Shown here: in pieces, positions 35,521 to 44,488 of the stretch
How the letters are laid out: the number at the start of each line of letters is the position of its first letter
How positions within the stretch are numbered: position 1 is the first letter of the stretch
Assembly: GCF_000968685.2 (NCBI RefSeq)
Contig: NZ_LAKD02000119.1
Coordinates: 186,001 to 250,000 of the forward strand
DNA: 64,000 nt
Reading direction: 5' to 3'
Source of the DNA: Streptomyces antioxidans
GTDB taxonomy: Bacteria; Actinomycetota; Actinomycetes; Streptomycetales; Streptomycetaceae
The notes under the pieces: generated by a model
Database searches by the model: none
What the model was told of the DNA's origin: nothing
What the model saw: the letters and a program-made list of their open reading frames with translations, nothing else
Position numbers and translations under genes: made by a program

Positions 35521-36312
35521 GTGCTCACTCAGGACTCGACCACGCAAGGCGCCTCGAGCGCACCGGATACGGAGGCGCCACTGACCGGCGAGCGGCCCAA
35601 AGCGCCCGCCCGGTCGAAGAAGGCCGCCATTCTCGGCTGGGCCGTCACGCTCAGTCTCACCGTCGTCGCACCGATCATCACGTACTACACACTGCGCGAC
35701 CATGGCTTCAGCGAGTTCGCCGCGCTGCTGATCAGCAGCGCCTGGCCGGTGGTCGACGGCGCAGTCCACCTCGCCTGGCGCCGCCGCCTCGATGAACTCG
35801 CCATCGTCACCCTGGTGTTCATCGTGATCACGGCCGTGGTGTCGACCGTCGGCGCGCACTCGGCCCGCGCACTGCTGATCAAGGACTCATGCGTCACCGG
35901 GCTGTTCGGAGTGCTGTGTCTGGCGACGCTGCTGACGCCGCGCCCCCTGATGTTCTACCTGGGGCGCAAGTTCGCCACCGATGGCACCGAGGCGAGCACC
36001 GCCTGGTGGAACAGCCTGTGGTACGTCGATGGCTTCCGCAAGGCCATGATGACGATGACGACCGTCTGGGGCGTGGCCTACTGCATCGAGTCCGCGGTCC
36101 GGGTCGTGCTGTCGTACACCCTCAAAACCGACACCATGGTGGTCCTGAGCCCGGTCCTGATCTACGCCGTGCTGGGCTCACTCGGCACCTGGACGGCCAT
36201 CTACGGCAGGCGGTCGCGCCGCAAGGGCCAGGAGCGCGCTGCCGCCGCGGCGGCAGCAGCGGCAGAAGCGGGGGAAGCGAAGGCCGAGTCCACGGCGGCG
36301 GCCGAGGGCTGA
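35521..36312 (+). CDS. VC0807-type integral membrane protein
   Basis: A 263-residue membrane protein. GTG at 35521 follows AGGGGAA. Hydrophobic segments at about residues 38-60, 65-82, 95-115, 125-145, 185-205 and 215-235 suggest six helices, with a charged Ala/Glu-rich C-terminus. Motifs such as ISSAWPVVDGAVHLAWRRRL and LTPRPLMFYLGRKFATDG are those of the VC0807/intracellular-septation-like family found in actinobacteria, whose function is not established. It stands alone, 295 bases after the SDR gene. Confidence 0.82.
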   Translation: MLTQDSTTQGASSAPDTEAPLTGERPKAPARSKKAAILGWAVTLSLTVVAPIITYYTLRDHGFSEFAALLISSAWPVVDGAVHLAWRRRLDELAIVTLVFIVITAVVSTVGAHSARALLIKDSCVTGLFGVLCLATLLTPRPLMFYLGRKFATDGTEASTAWWNSLWYVDGFRKAMMTMTTVWGVAYCIESAVRVVLSYTLKTDTMVVLSPVLIYAVLGSLGTWTAIYGRRSRRKGQERAAAAAAAAAEAGEAKAESTAAAEG

Positions 36313-36414
36313 CCGGCCGACCGACACCGGGAGCCCGGGCGCGGAGAACTCCGGCGTCCGGCACCCGGGAGATCGGCTACTACGGCGGGGCGCGCAGGAC
36401 CGGCTGAGCCACCG

Positions 36415-36456
36415 CGCGCCGCACACGGGCGTCAGCGCGCCGCACACGGGCGTCAG
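36415..36456. repeat. Exact 21-base tandem duplication
   Basis: Two identical copies (36415-36435 and 36436-36456) lie side by side. The second copy includes the stop codon and last bases of the ligand-binding protein gene, so the duplication repeats the gene end outside the coding region. Confidence 0.85.
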
Positions 36457-38042
36457 GAGGGGCAGGCGTTCTCGGAACCGCCCCGGTAGGTACGGTAGAT
36501 GCCCGGCGCGCCCGGATCGCCGGAGCGGGCGCGGGGCGGGAACTCGACCACGGGCACGGGCTTGCACACGGCCCACTGGTCGTTCTTGCCCGGGCCCTCA
36601 AACCCGTACGTCCCCCCGGCGCCGACCAGGCAGAAGCTGCACCCGTCACCGGCGATGCTCGGAATGATGAGGGTGTTGTACACATCGTCCTTCGTCGGGA
36701 TGCTCAACGCCTCCGGCGCCTTCTCGCCGCCCTCGTTGATCTCGGCGAAGGTGCGGTCCACCGCGCCCGCGAGCAGGGTGAAGGCGTCGTGGTACATCAC
36801 GGCGTAGCCATCGTCGAGCGGCTTGTCCCCCAGCTTGTGTTGGCTCCGTATCTCCTCGAAGCGGTCAAGGAAGCGGCCGAGCGCCTTCTTGGGCTTGGAC
36901 TTCCCCGCCCACCAGGCGGGATCGACGGCGGATGCGTCGACGATCGTGGCGCGCGCCTCATCCAGCCATCGGGCGGGCGCGTCCCCGGTGAGGGTGGGCT
37001 CCAGGCCGATGCCGACCTTCAGGACGCGCAGCGTCGTGGTGCGCCCGCAGCTGCCCTCCTGCGCCATGCGCTCCATGAAGGCGGGCAGGTCCTGGTCGCG
37101 GCCCGCGAAGAAGACGGTGTCTGACTTCTCGTTGCAGATCTTCTGGACGGCGTCGGTGAACCGCTGGGGGATGCCCTTGTCGGTTCCGGAGGTGCCGGTG
37201 AAGTTGGAGTTGTGGCTGGTCAGGTCGTACGCGTCGGCGAAGTGCCGTTCGAAGACCCCGCGCAGGTTCTGGGAGTAGACGTCCTCGCTGCGGTTGTCCC
37301 AGACCAGGAAGCCCCTGTGCTGGGCGGGTCTCTCGTCCAGGTAGAGCTTGAGTGCGCGGGCGAACTGGTCGTTGTTGGGCGAGGTCTTGAAGAAGTACGG
37401 GGAGTTCATGTTGGTGGCGGTGATGACCGGGCCGACGGTGGGGATGCTGTGCTCGCTGAGCGCCGCGATCGCCTTACGGGTCTCCGGTGTGCTGCTGGGG
37501 ATGCCGGTCACGCCCACCAGCGGCGCCCGGGTGTCCTTGGTCAGCTCGGCCAACCGGTCGACCACGGGCTCCCACTGGTCGAGGTTGCGGCCATCGGGGG
37601 CGAGCAGCAGCTGGTAGTGCGGTCCGCCGAAGCGGTTGGCCTGCCGCTGGGCGGCCAGGGCACCCGCGATGCCGCGCCGGATCATGTCCGCCGTCATGGC
37701 GCTGTGGTCATCCGCGGTGAAGGGCATCATCAGCGCGATCCGTACGTACGGGATCCTGGGGCCGCTCGGCGGATCCTCCCAGCCCCGCTTCACCCGGGCG
37801 TTCTCGTCCGCCACCGCCCCGATGAGGCTTTCGACGCCCGGGTCCGCATCGAAGGCGTCCTCGGTGACGCCCACGCAGTCCCCGTCGATGTCCCGGAGGT
37901 CGTCACCGCACCTGCCGGGGCCCTGCGCCACGTTGACGGCGACGGTGATCGCGGCGGCGACCAGCACACCGATCCCGGCGACGGCCAGCCATTCGAGCGG
38001 CCCCCATTCGCGAGGATGACGGCGGAAGAGACGGAGCAGCAT
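36453..38042 (-). CDS. Membrane-anchored type 1 periplasmic-binding-fold receptor protein
   Basis: A 529-residue protein. A short basic N-terminus and one membrane helix (about residues 17-40, EWLAVAGIGVLVAAAITVAV) put the rest outside the cell. The outer part has the Leu/Ile/Val-binding type fold: YVRIALMMPFTAD, GIAGALAAQRQANRFGG, APLVGVTGIPSSTPETRKAI, SIPTVGPVITATNMN, and a second lobe. Several cysteines (about 45, 56 and four near the C-terminus) may be cross-linked. There are no permease genes; instead it lies six bases after an NTPase gene, which suggests a ligand receptor coupled to an intracellular partner and not an importer component. Function unknown. Confidence 0.8.
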   Translation of the reverse strand: MLLRLFRRHPREWGPLEWLAVAGIGVLVAAAITVAVNVAQGPGRCGDDLRDIDGDCVGVTEDAFDADPGVESLIGAVADENARVKRGWEDPPSGPRIPYVRIALMMPFTADDHSAMTADMIRRGIAGALAAQRQANRFGGPHYQLLLAPDGRNLDQWEPVVDRLAELTKDTRAPLVGVTGIPSSTPETRKAIAALSEHSIPTVGPVITATNMNSPYFFKTSPNNDQFARALKLYLDERPAQHRGFLVWDNRSEDVYSQNLRGVFERHFADAYDLTSHNSNFTGTSGTDKGIPQRFTDAVQKICNEKSDTVFFAGRDQDLPAFMERMAQEGSCGRTTTLRVLKVGIGLEPTLTGDAPARWLDEARATIVDASAVDPAWWAGKSKPKKALGRFLDRFEEIRSQHKLGDKPLDDGYAVMYHDAFTLLAGAVDRTFAEINEGGEKAPEALSIPTKDDVYNTLIIPSIAGDGCSFCLVGAGGTYGFEGPGKNDQWAVCKPVPVVEFPPRARSGDPGAPGIYRTYRGGSENACPS

Positions 38043-38048
38043 GCTTCC

Positions 38049-40175
38049 TCACTGACCGGAGATAGGGAAGGGGCGCCTCTTCCGTGCTGCCGCGGGCCAG
38101 TTGCGGGCCGCCTGGCCCAGGACGGCGTGCCAGGACGGATGGCGCGGTGAGAGATAGGCCAGCTCCTCGCCGACCGCCTTGCACATATCGGGATCCGGCT
38201 CGGCGTGCGGCTCGGAGACGTGCCACAGGGCGTGCAGCAGCCGGTTGACGCAGCGCTCGATCTCGTGCAGTTCGGCGTACCGGCCGTCGTGCGCGCCGAG
38301 GGCGATCTGCATCCGTTCGTCGGTCCACTCCTCGGCCGGTGGGGTGGGCGCGGTGGCGGCGTACTGGAGGCACAGCAGCCAGTGGGCGGCGGCGTGGGCG
38401 TCCTTCTCCGACTGGAACTCCTCCGTCAGCATGGCCACCACCGTCTCGGCGCTCCCGGCCGCGAGGGTGTGCCGCAGGGCGTCCGCCTCGCCGCTCTCAC
38501 CGCGCTGGGCATGGTGCATCCGCAGGAAGCGGTGGATGTCCTGCCAGCTGCGGCCGTCCTCGGCCCGCGAAGAGGTGCGGCGCGCCTCGTGCACCAGCAG
38601 GGTGCGCAGCAGCGCGTCGGTGACCAGCGGCTGGTCGGGCGGGGTCAACCGCTGCCACTGCTGCTCTTCGAGGTAGTCGGTGGCGGAGTTGGCGGGCAAC
38701 TGGTCCGGACCCTGGAGCCGCAGATGCTCGGCCAGCGCCTCGGCCGCGGTGCTGTCGCGGGCGAGCGACAGCAGGGTCAGCCGGTCGCGCTGGCGGCGGT
38801 CCGGGAGCAGCCGCTCCAGGAGCGCTTCGGTGACCGGGCGGCCGTCCCTCGCGCTCAGTTCGAGGAGGTCCCGGGGGTCCACGCCGCGGCCCCGCCTGGT
38901 GGCGTCCAGGACCGCCGCGCACAGCACGGTGGTCACCGCCGGGTGGCCGCCGGTCAGGGAGTGCACGGCGGAGGCCAGATAGGGGTGGAGCGGCCGGGCG
39001 GGCCAGTCGGGCACCAGGAGGGGCAGGATGTCGTCCCGGCTCAGCGGGGTGAGCGGGACGGCGAGCAGCCCGGCGGACGGGGCCAGGCCGCCGCGCTGCC
39101 AGCCGGAGGACTTCACCAGGTCGGGCAGGTCGCGGCGGACGGCGTCCGACGCGTCCTCGGGCAAGCCGCCGAGGCGGGTGGCCACGACGACAAGCTCCTC
39201 GTGATCTGGGCGCTCGGGCAGCGCGCGGTGCTCGAGGAGCAGGTCGAGGAAGTGCTGTCCGGGCGGGCAGTGGGCGTCGTCGAGCAGGATGAGCGGCCAC
39301 GGTTCGCGGTTCCACCGCTGGAGCCTGCCGTAGGAGGAGGCGATGTCGTGGAGGAAGGCGGCCATCAGGCTCTGCTCGGCCGAGTGCCGGTAGTCGCCGC
39401 CGCGCTGGAACCACTCCCCCAGCAGCACCAGCGGATCCTGGCCGTCCGCGCCCCGCGGAAAGCGCCCCCGGAACCACTCCTGGGCCGCGGCCGGCTGGTG
39501 CCGTTCGGTGTACTCGGCCACCACGGCGGCGGTGACCGCGTCCCGGCCCCACTCCGCGTCGGCCTCCGCGTCGACGGCCTCCAGACGGCCCTCGACGGCG
39601 GTGGCCCAGGCGTGTCTCAGCGCGTTCTCGTCGCCACCGGCCAGCCGGCAGGCGAGCAGCAGCCGGGCGAACCACAGACACGCGGCGTCCCGCTGCTCGC
39701 CGCTGCCGTGGTACCAGCCGGAGACGGCGAACAGGCCGGGCAGCAGGACGGGGAAGCGGCGGCGCAGCGCGGGGGCGAGTGCGCACACCAGCTCCGCCAG
39801 GGTCTCCACCAGGGTGGCGGCGGTGGGGGCGCCGCCGTCGGCCGGGGCGGGCGGGAAGGGGGCGGGGTCGGTGGCCACGGCCCGGACGTGGGCCAGCGGC
39901 AGCCGGTCCCGGTAGCGGGCCGCAAGCTCCTCGAGGACGGCGCTGCGCCCCATGCCGTGGTGGCCCGTCAGCAGCACCACGGGCAGATCGCCCTGGTACT
40001 CCCGGCCGACCCGGGACCGCTCGTCGTAGGCCAGGCCGGTCAGCCGGGGAACGAGCGAGCGCAGCACCGGGTCCCGGCCATAGAGCGGTGACCCTTCCGA
40101 TACGCCCATCCCGTTGCGACCCGCCTCAGTCGTCCTCTGCTGCCCGGCAGCCGCGACCTCGGAGACGGGCGGCAC
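38049..40175 (-). CDS. Large P-loop NTPase (STAND-like) with Lys-to-Arg Walker A
   Basis: A protein of up to 708 residues. An N-terminal segment SPLYGRDPVLRSLVPRL precedes a Walker A-like GHHGMGRS (71-78), in which the usual Lys is Arg, and a Walker B-like LILLDDAH (about 295-302). After a winged-helix-like region (about 370-490) comes a helical C-terminal half. The layout recalls STAND signal ATPases, although the substitution may weaken or abolish ATP hydrolysis. Start: GTG at 40175 has GGGGGAG only 2 bases before it; ATG at 40109 (MGVSEG) is an alternative. Its partner is the receptor encoded six bases downstream; a NACHT ATPase gene lies 118 bases upstream. Confidence 0.8.
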   Translation of the reverse strand: MPPVSEVAAAGQQRTTEAGRNGMGVSEGSPLYGRDPVLRSLVPRLTGLAYDERSRVGREYQGDLPVVLLTGHHGMGRSAVLEELAARYRDRLPLAHVRAVATDPAPFPPAPADGGAPTAATLVETLAELVCALAPALRRRFPVLLPGLFAVSGWYHGSGEQRDAACLWFARLLLACRLAGGDENALRHAWATAVEGRLEAVDAEADAEWGRDAVTAAVVAEYTERHQPAAAQEWFRGRFPRGADGQDPLVLLGEWFQRGGDYRHSAEQSLMAAFLHDIASSYGRLQRWNREPWPLILLDDAHCPPGQHFLDLLLEHRALPERPDHEELVVVATRLGGLPEDASDAVRRDLPDLVKSSGWQRGGLAPSAGLLAVPLTPLSRDDILPLLVPDWPARPLHPYLASAVHSLTGGHPAVTTVLCAAVLDATRRGRGVDPRDLLELSARDGRPVTEALLERLLPDRRQRDRLTLLSLARDSTAAEALAEHLRLQGPDQLPANSATDYLEEQQWQRLTPPDQPLVTDALLRTLLVHEARRTSSRAEDGRSWQDIHRFLRMHHAQRGESGEADALRHTLAAGSAETVVAMLTEEFQSEKDAHAAAHWLLCLQYAATAPTPPAEEWTDERMQIALGAHDGRYAELHEIERCVNRLLHALWHVSEPHAEPDPDMCKAVGEELAYLSPRHPSWHAVLGQAARNWPAAARKRRPFPISGQ

Positions 40176-40234
40176 CGCTCCCCCGAGACATCAGCCGCTG
40201 ACATCCGTACCAACTACGCCCCTACAGTCCTGAA

Positions 40235-40251
40235 TTTACCCCTTGGGTAAA
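40235..40251 (-). promoter_or_regulatory. TTTACCC-CTT-GGGTAAA palindrome before the NTPase gene
   Basis: Perfect 7-base arms around three bases, 60 bases upstream of the longest start of the NTPase gene, in an A+T-rich patch. The arrangement would suit an operator over a promoter and implies that the NTPase and receptor genes can be expressed apart from the NACHT gene. Confidence 0.55.
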
Positions 40252-40293
40252 CATCCCACCAGGTGGACGCGGCACCGTTGGAGTTAGCGCCGG

Positions 40294-43200
40294 TCAGGGG
40301 TGCGGATAGATGTCGAGATCGACGCTCTCGGGGAGCGAGTCCGCGCCGCGGACCTCGCCCGGGTAGACCAGCCGCACCCGGCGCAGCCGCCGCAGTCCGG
40401 CGAGGGAGGCGAGGTCGAGCTCCGCCACCTGGGACAGATGGATCTCCTCAAGTCCCGGCAGCCGCCGGGCGATTCGGCGCAGCGGAACCGCGACCCCGGC
40501 CCTGGCCCACACGTCCAGATGGGTGACCTGGGGTATCTCGGTGCGGGGCGCGAACAGCAGCATGCTCAGCTGCTGCGGGGAGAGCGTCAGCTTGCGCAGC
40601 TGGGGCAGCTCGGCGATGAGGGAGCCCCATTCGTCCGGGGTCAGCCGCTCGCTGGCGTCCTGGAGCCGCAGCTCGGTCAGCTCCCGGCACTCCACGATCC
40701 CCGCGAGCTGCGCCGCCGACGACGGCAGTGAGAGCAGCCGCAGCTCGGCGGGGCGCGGCAGGTCGGAGAGGCCGCGCCAGGGCACTTCGGGCCCGATGAG
40801 CAGCCCGTCGAGGAGGGCGCAGTCCGCCAGCTTCAGCAGCGGCTCGAACTGCGGCAGGTCCCGCAGCTCCAGCCGCCGCAGCCGGGGCAGCCGGGTCAGC
40901 GGCGCGGGGTCCTTCACGTTCCGGCAGCCCTGGAGGGCGAGGGTTTCCAGCTCGGGGTAGGCGGAGAGCAGATCGAGGTCATCCAGCTGGAGGGTGTTGC
41001 GCAGGCGCAGCTCGCGCAGCTGCCGCGGGTCGAGCGCGGCGCGGATCGCCTCGGGTGCGAAGTCGCCGTGCAGCCCGACGCGTTGGTAGCCGGACATGGT
41101 GCTCAGGGCGTCCAGCTCGGCGTGGGAGCGCACGGTGACGATCTCCTCGGGCGCGGCGTCGAGGAGCGGCCTGACGATCTCCTCGGCGTACGCCTTGGTG
41201 TCGAACCGGTCCCAGTGGGCGAGGAGTTGGGCGCGCACCGCGGGCTGGCCCGTGCCCAGGAACTCCCGGAGCCTGGGGATGGCGGCGTCCCCGCCGATCT
41301 GGCAGATGGCGTGGACGGTGGCCAGCTCCTCGTCGCCCGCCAGGTCCTTGGCGTCGGGCAGCAGGCCCAGCAGCAGCGGGCCGGTCTGCGCCAGTGACCT
41401 GGCCTCCCGCAGGCTGCGCGGCGGGAGCAGCCGGGCGGCCCGGTCCTCGATGGCCTCGCGGACCGTGGGCTCCAGGCGGGTGGCCTGTTCGAGGGAGGCG
41501 AGGGCGAGGAGCCGCAACCGCGCCTGGACCGTCGCGTCCTGCTCCCGGTCGCCCCGCTCGCGCAACCGGGTCAGCAGGTCGGCACGCTCTTGGTGTCGAG
41601 CCTGTGCGACGGCCATCTGCACCACGTCCTCCCACTGGTCCAGGTGTGCGTTGTTCACCAGCATGCCCATATCGCGCTCTTCCAGTACGGCCCTGGCGCC
41701 CAGGAAGTCCTGGAAGGTGCGGTGGATGAAGTTGACCGCGCCCGGGGCGGGTTCGCGCAGCAGACCGGAGCGCTCCAGCAGGTGCTGAAGGGTCTCCTCC
41801 GCCGTGCCGACCTCGGCGAGGCGGGGCACGGAGGGCTGCAGCCGACGCACCACGTTCACCGCGTCCGGGCGGTCCAGCTGGGTCCGTTCGTTGCGGATCA
41901 GCCAGTACGCGAGCCTCTGCAGCGGCTCCGTGGCCGACTTCTGGTCCAGGACGGGCTTACGGCTGCGCCCGTAGACCTCGCGCTCCAGGTCGCGCCGCTC
42001 CAGGAGCATGGACAGGGCCGCCTCGTACAGGGAGGCGCGGCCCTGGGGCAGGAAGCCGCGGCGCTCCCGGTGCAGGGCGCAGATCAGGCCGCACATCAGC
42101 GGATTGGTCGCCAGGCGGCTGAGCTCGGGGCTGCTGCGCAGCGACTGCGCGAGCGCGTCGCCGAGCTCCTGCGAGGCCCCGGCGGCCGTGTGCCAGCGCC
42201 GGATGAACTGCTTCATATCGGCGGGCCGCATCGCGGCGAGCGCGAACTCCTGGAAGCCCTCGCGGGCCAGCCAGCCGCGCTCGAGGGCGGCGGGGCGGGA
42301 GGTGAGCAGCCACAGATTGCCGGGGAAGACGGCGAGCAGCTTCCTCAGCCAGGCCCGCACCCGGGTGCGGTCGTCCTTGGGGATCTCATCGGCCCCGTCG
42401 ATCAGGAGCACTCCGCGCCCGTGCCGCAGCACCCGGGCGGCCCAGCCGTCGGGCTCGGTGCCCACCAGCGGGCAGCCGATCCAGCGCAGGAAGTCATCGG
42501 GCATCGGCAGTTCGGCGTCCTTGCGCGCCAGGGTGCGCAGCGGCAGCACGAAGGGGACGCGCCCGAACAGCTGGGACAGCCCGCCCGGCACCCGCTCCTG
42601 CTGTGCGGTGGACAGGGCCAGCCACTGGACGAGGGTGGTCTTCCCGGTGCCGGCGACCCCGCGCAGCAGAACGCGCTCCTGGGTGGCGAAGACGGCCTCG
42701 GCCGGGCCCGGGGCCCGCTCGGTCTCGGTGTCCCGGTCGGCGCCCGGCTCGCCGTTCACCACCGGCACCCGGTCGGTGCCGTCGCGGTACGGCCTGGCCT
42801 GGAGGCTCAGATACGCGGTCTCCAGCGGCCAGTCCTGGCCGTCCGGTTCGCGCAGGTCCACGCCGTAGATGGTGAGCCTGCCGTGGCACTCGACGACGTA
42901 GCGCGCGTACTCCTCCTCGAACTGTTCGTCCTGGCGGCTGATGTCGGGCAGCCGCCGCAGGATGGCGTCCAATTTCTCGCTCTGCTCCCGGATCTCGCGG
43001 CTCTGCTCGATCTGGGCTCGGGCCGCGAAGCCGGGCCGCTGGCTGAAGAAGCGCATGAGGTGGACGCAGGCCGTCTCCAGGAGCCGGTCGTGGAAGCGGG
43101 CGGCGTCGTCGCCGAGGAGCCTGCGGGTGTCGGGGCCCGCGCGCCGGGACAGCTCCGCGGCCAGCCGCTCCGGGCCGAGCGCGAAGGCGTGTACGTCGTC

Positions 43201-43515
43201 CATGTCGAGATCGCCGAGCGCGTGGAGGGTGCGGGTCAGCGCCTGCCCCACGGAGTCGTGCTCATCGGCGCCGATCGGCGGATCGTGCGGCCCGGCGGCC
43301 CGCACGGCGCGGCGGACCAGCTCGCGGGCGAGCTTGTGGAGGTCGTCCTCGGTGAGGGTGCGGTGCTCCCTGCCGAAGGAGACGAGCCTGCGGATCGGTA
43401 CGGGCCGTTCGCCGTACTCCGCGGCGGGCGCGCTCGCGGGCGGCAGCAGCAGTCGTTTGACCACCGGCACGACCACTGCCGACGCGATCCGCAGACCCAC
43501 CGTGCCGCCGTCCAC
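40294..43515 (-). CDS. NACHT-domain ATPase with C-terminal leucine-rich repeats
   Basis: A 1073-residue protein. The GTG at 43513-43515 is chosen because AGGGAGGGG precedes it by about 7 bases. The N-terminus has an actinobacterial helical domain (about 1-230) typical of NACHT proteins. The NACHT core has Walker A GVAGTGKT (286-293), Walker B LLIDGADEIP (370-379), a sensor-like LLTSRP and the NACHT winged-helix region up to about 640 (NFIHRTFQDFLGARA). Helical repeats follow, then leucine-rich repeats from about 860 (LRELRLRNTLQLDDLDLLSA, LPRLRRLELRDLPQFE). Bacterial NACHT proteins of several clades act in anti-phage immunity; this one has an LRR sensor-like end and no effector domain that I can recognise. 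Confidence 0.9.
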   Translation of the reverse strand: MDGGTVGLRIASAVVVPVVKRLLLPPASAPAAEYGERPVPIRRLVSFGREHRTLTEDDLHKLARELVRRAVRAAGPHDPPIGADEHDSVGQALTRTLHALGDLDMDDVHAFALGPERLAAELSRRAGPDTRRLLGDDAARFHDRLLETACVHLMRFFSQRPGFAARAQIEQSREIREQSEKLDAILRRLPDISRQDEQFEEEYARYVVECHGRLTIYGVDLREPDGQDWPLETAYLSLQARPYRDGTDRVPVVNGEPGADRDTETERAPGPAEAVFATQERVLLRGVAGTGKTTLVQWLALSTAQQERVPGGLSQLFGRVPFVLPLRTLARKDAELPMPDDFLRWIGCPLVGTEPDGWAARVLRHGRGVLLIDGADEIPKDDRTRVRAWLRKLLAVFPGNLWLLTSRPAALERGWLAREGFQEFALAAMRPADMKQFIRRWHTAAGASQELGDALAQSLRSSPELSRLATNPLMCGLICALHRERRGFLPQGRASLYEAALSMLLERRDLEREVYGRSRKPVLDQKSATEPLQRLAYWLIRNERTQLDRPDAVNVVRRLQPSVPRLAEVGTAEETLQHLLERSGLLREPAPGAVNFIHRTFQDFLGARAVLEERDMGMLVNNAHLDQWEDVVQMAVAQARHQERADLLTRLRERGDREQDATVQARLRLLALASLEQATRLEPTVREAIEDRAARLLPPRSLREARSLAQTGPLLLGLLPDAKDLAGDEELATVHAICQIGGDAAIPRLREFLGTGQPAVRAQLLAHWDRFDTKAYAEEIVRPLLDAAPEEIVTVRSHAELDALSTMSGYQRVGLHGDFAPEAIRAALDPRQLRELRLRNTLQLDDLDLLSAYPELETLALQGCRNVKDPAPLTRLPRLRRLELRDLPQFEPLLKLADCALLDGLLIGPEVPWRGLSDLPRPAELRLLSLPSSAAQLAGIVECRELTELRLQDASERLTPDEWGSLIAELPQLRKLTLSPQQLSMLLFAPRTEIPQVTHLDVWARAGVAVPLRRIARRLPGLEEIHLSQVAELDLASLAGLRRLRRVRLVYPGEVRGADSLPESVDLDIYPHP

Positions 43516-43672
43516 AGCAGCCCCTCCCTCGCGGCGTCGGCGCGCGTCCCCCGCCGAGCCCGTGCAACCGCTCACCTCCCGCTCACCATAGCCGCGAAGT
43601 CCCCTCCGCGGTCAGGGTTCAGGTCAGGGTGCGCGGGGCGCGAAGTGCCGTGGCACGGGTACGGTTTGGCCC

Positions 43673-44416
43673 ATGGATGTTTCCGGAACACCTTCCGCGG
43701 ATGACGACTCCGGGATCCGGGCGGTCATCATGGCCACCGCGCGCCAGCTGCTGGTGAAACTGGGCGCCGGAGGGCTGTCCCCGGCCGCGGTCGCCCGGGA
43801 GAGCGGTCTCTCCGCCGGCGAGGTGGCGGCCGTCTTCCCGCACCGGGACGATCTGCTGACCGCGCTGCTCATCGACGCCTACGACGAGTCCGGCGCCGCG
43901 ATAGAGCAGGCCGACCGGGCCGCCCGGGAGGCGGGCGCGTCGGCGGGCGCCCGGCTGCTCGCGGTCACGCGGGCGCTGCGCCGGTGGTCCTTCGCCAACT
44001 CCGGTGTGTTCACGCTGGTTTACGGCTCGCCCGTGCCGGACTACCACGCCCCGCAGGAGACCGTACCGCCCGCCTCGCGCACCCCCGCGGTGCTGGCCGG
44101 GATCGTACGGTCGGCGCTGGAGGCCGGTGAACTCACCGCGCCCCGGCGGGAGGTGCCGGGGCCGCCGCTGCTGCTGCCGGAGGCGGTGCGGCTGTTCGGC
44201 GGGGTGCCCGAGGCCCCGTTCTCCGACGTCATCGAGCGCGGCATCGTGCTGTGGAGCAGCCTGATCGGGCTGCTGGTGTTCCAGGTCTTCAGCCGCACCC
44301 ATGACAGCGTCCGGGACGAGGCCGCGTTCTTCGACTACGCCGTCGCCGTCGCGGCCGAAGGGATCGGACTGGTGGTTCCCTTGGGCGAGAACGCCGATGG
44401 AGGGGGCACCGGCTGA
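43673..44416 (+). CDS. TetR-family regulator with WHG-type C-terminal domain
   Basis: A 247-residue regulator. An N-terminal TetR helix-turn-helix (AVIMATARQLLVKLGAGGLS, AAVARESGLSAGEVAAVFPH RDDLLTALL) is followed by a helical domain with RRWSFANSGVFTLVYGSPVP, a trait of the WHG (TetR_C) subgroup. It is divergent from the NACHT gene with 157 bases between starts. Whether it controls the NACHT gene, the downstream membrane protein or both is not visible. Confidence 0.9.
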   Translation: MDVSGTPSADDDSGIRAVIMATARQLLVKLGAGGLSPAAVARESGLSAGEVAAVFPHRDDLLTALLIDAYDESGAAIEQADRAAREAGASAGARLLAVTRALRRWSFANSGVFTLVYGSPVPDYHAPQETVPPASRTPAVLAGIVRSALEAGELTAPRREVPGPPLLLPEAVRLFGGVPEAPFSDVIERGIVLWSSLIGLLVFQVFSRTHDSVRDEAAFFDYAVAVAAEGIGLVVPLGENADGGGTG

Positions 44417-44488
44417 GAGAGCACCGACTCCGAGAGCACACCGACTGAACCGTTCGCCGCGTGCGCGGCGCCTGTGGGGGAAAGGGCC

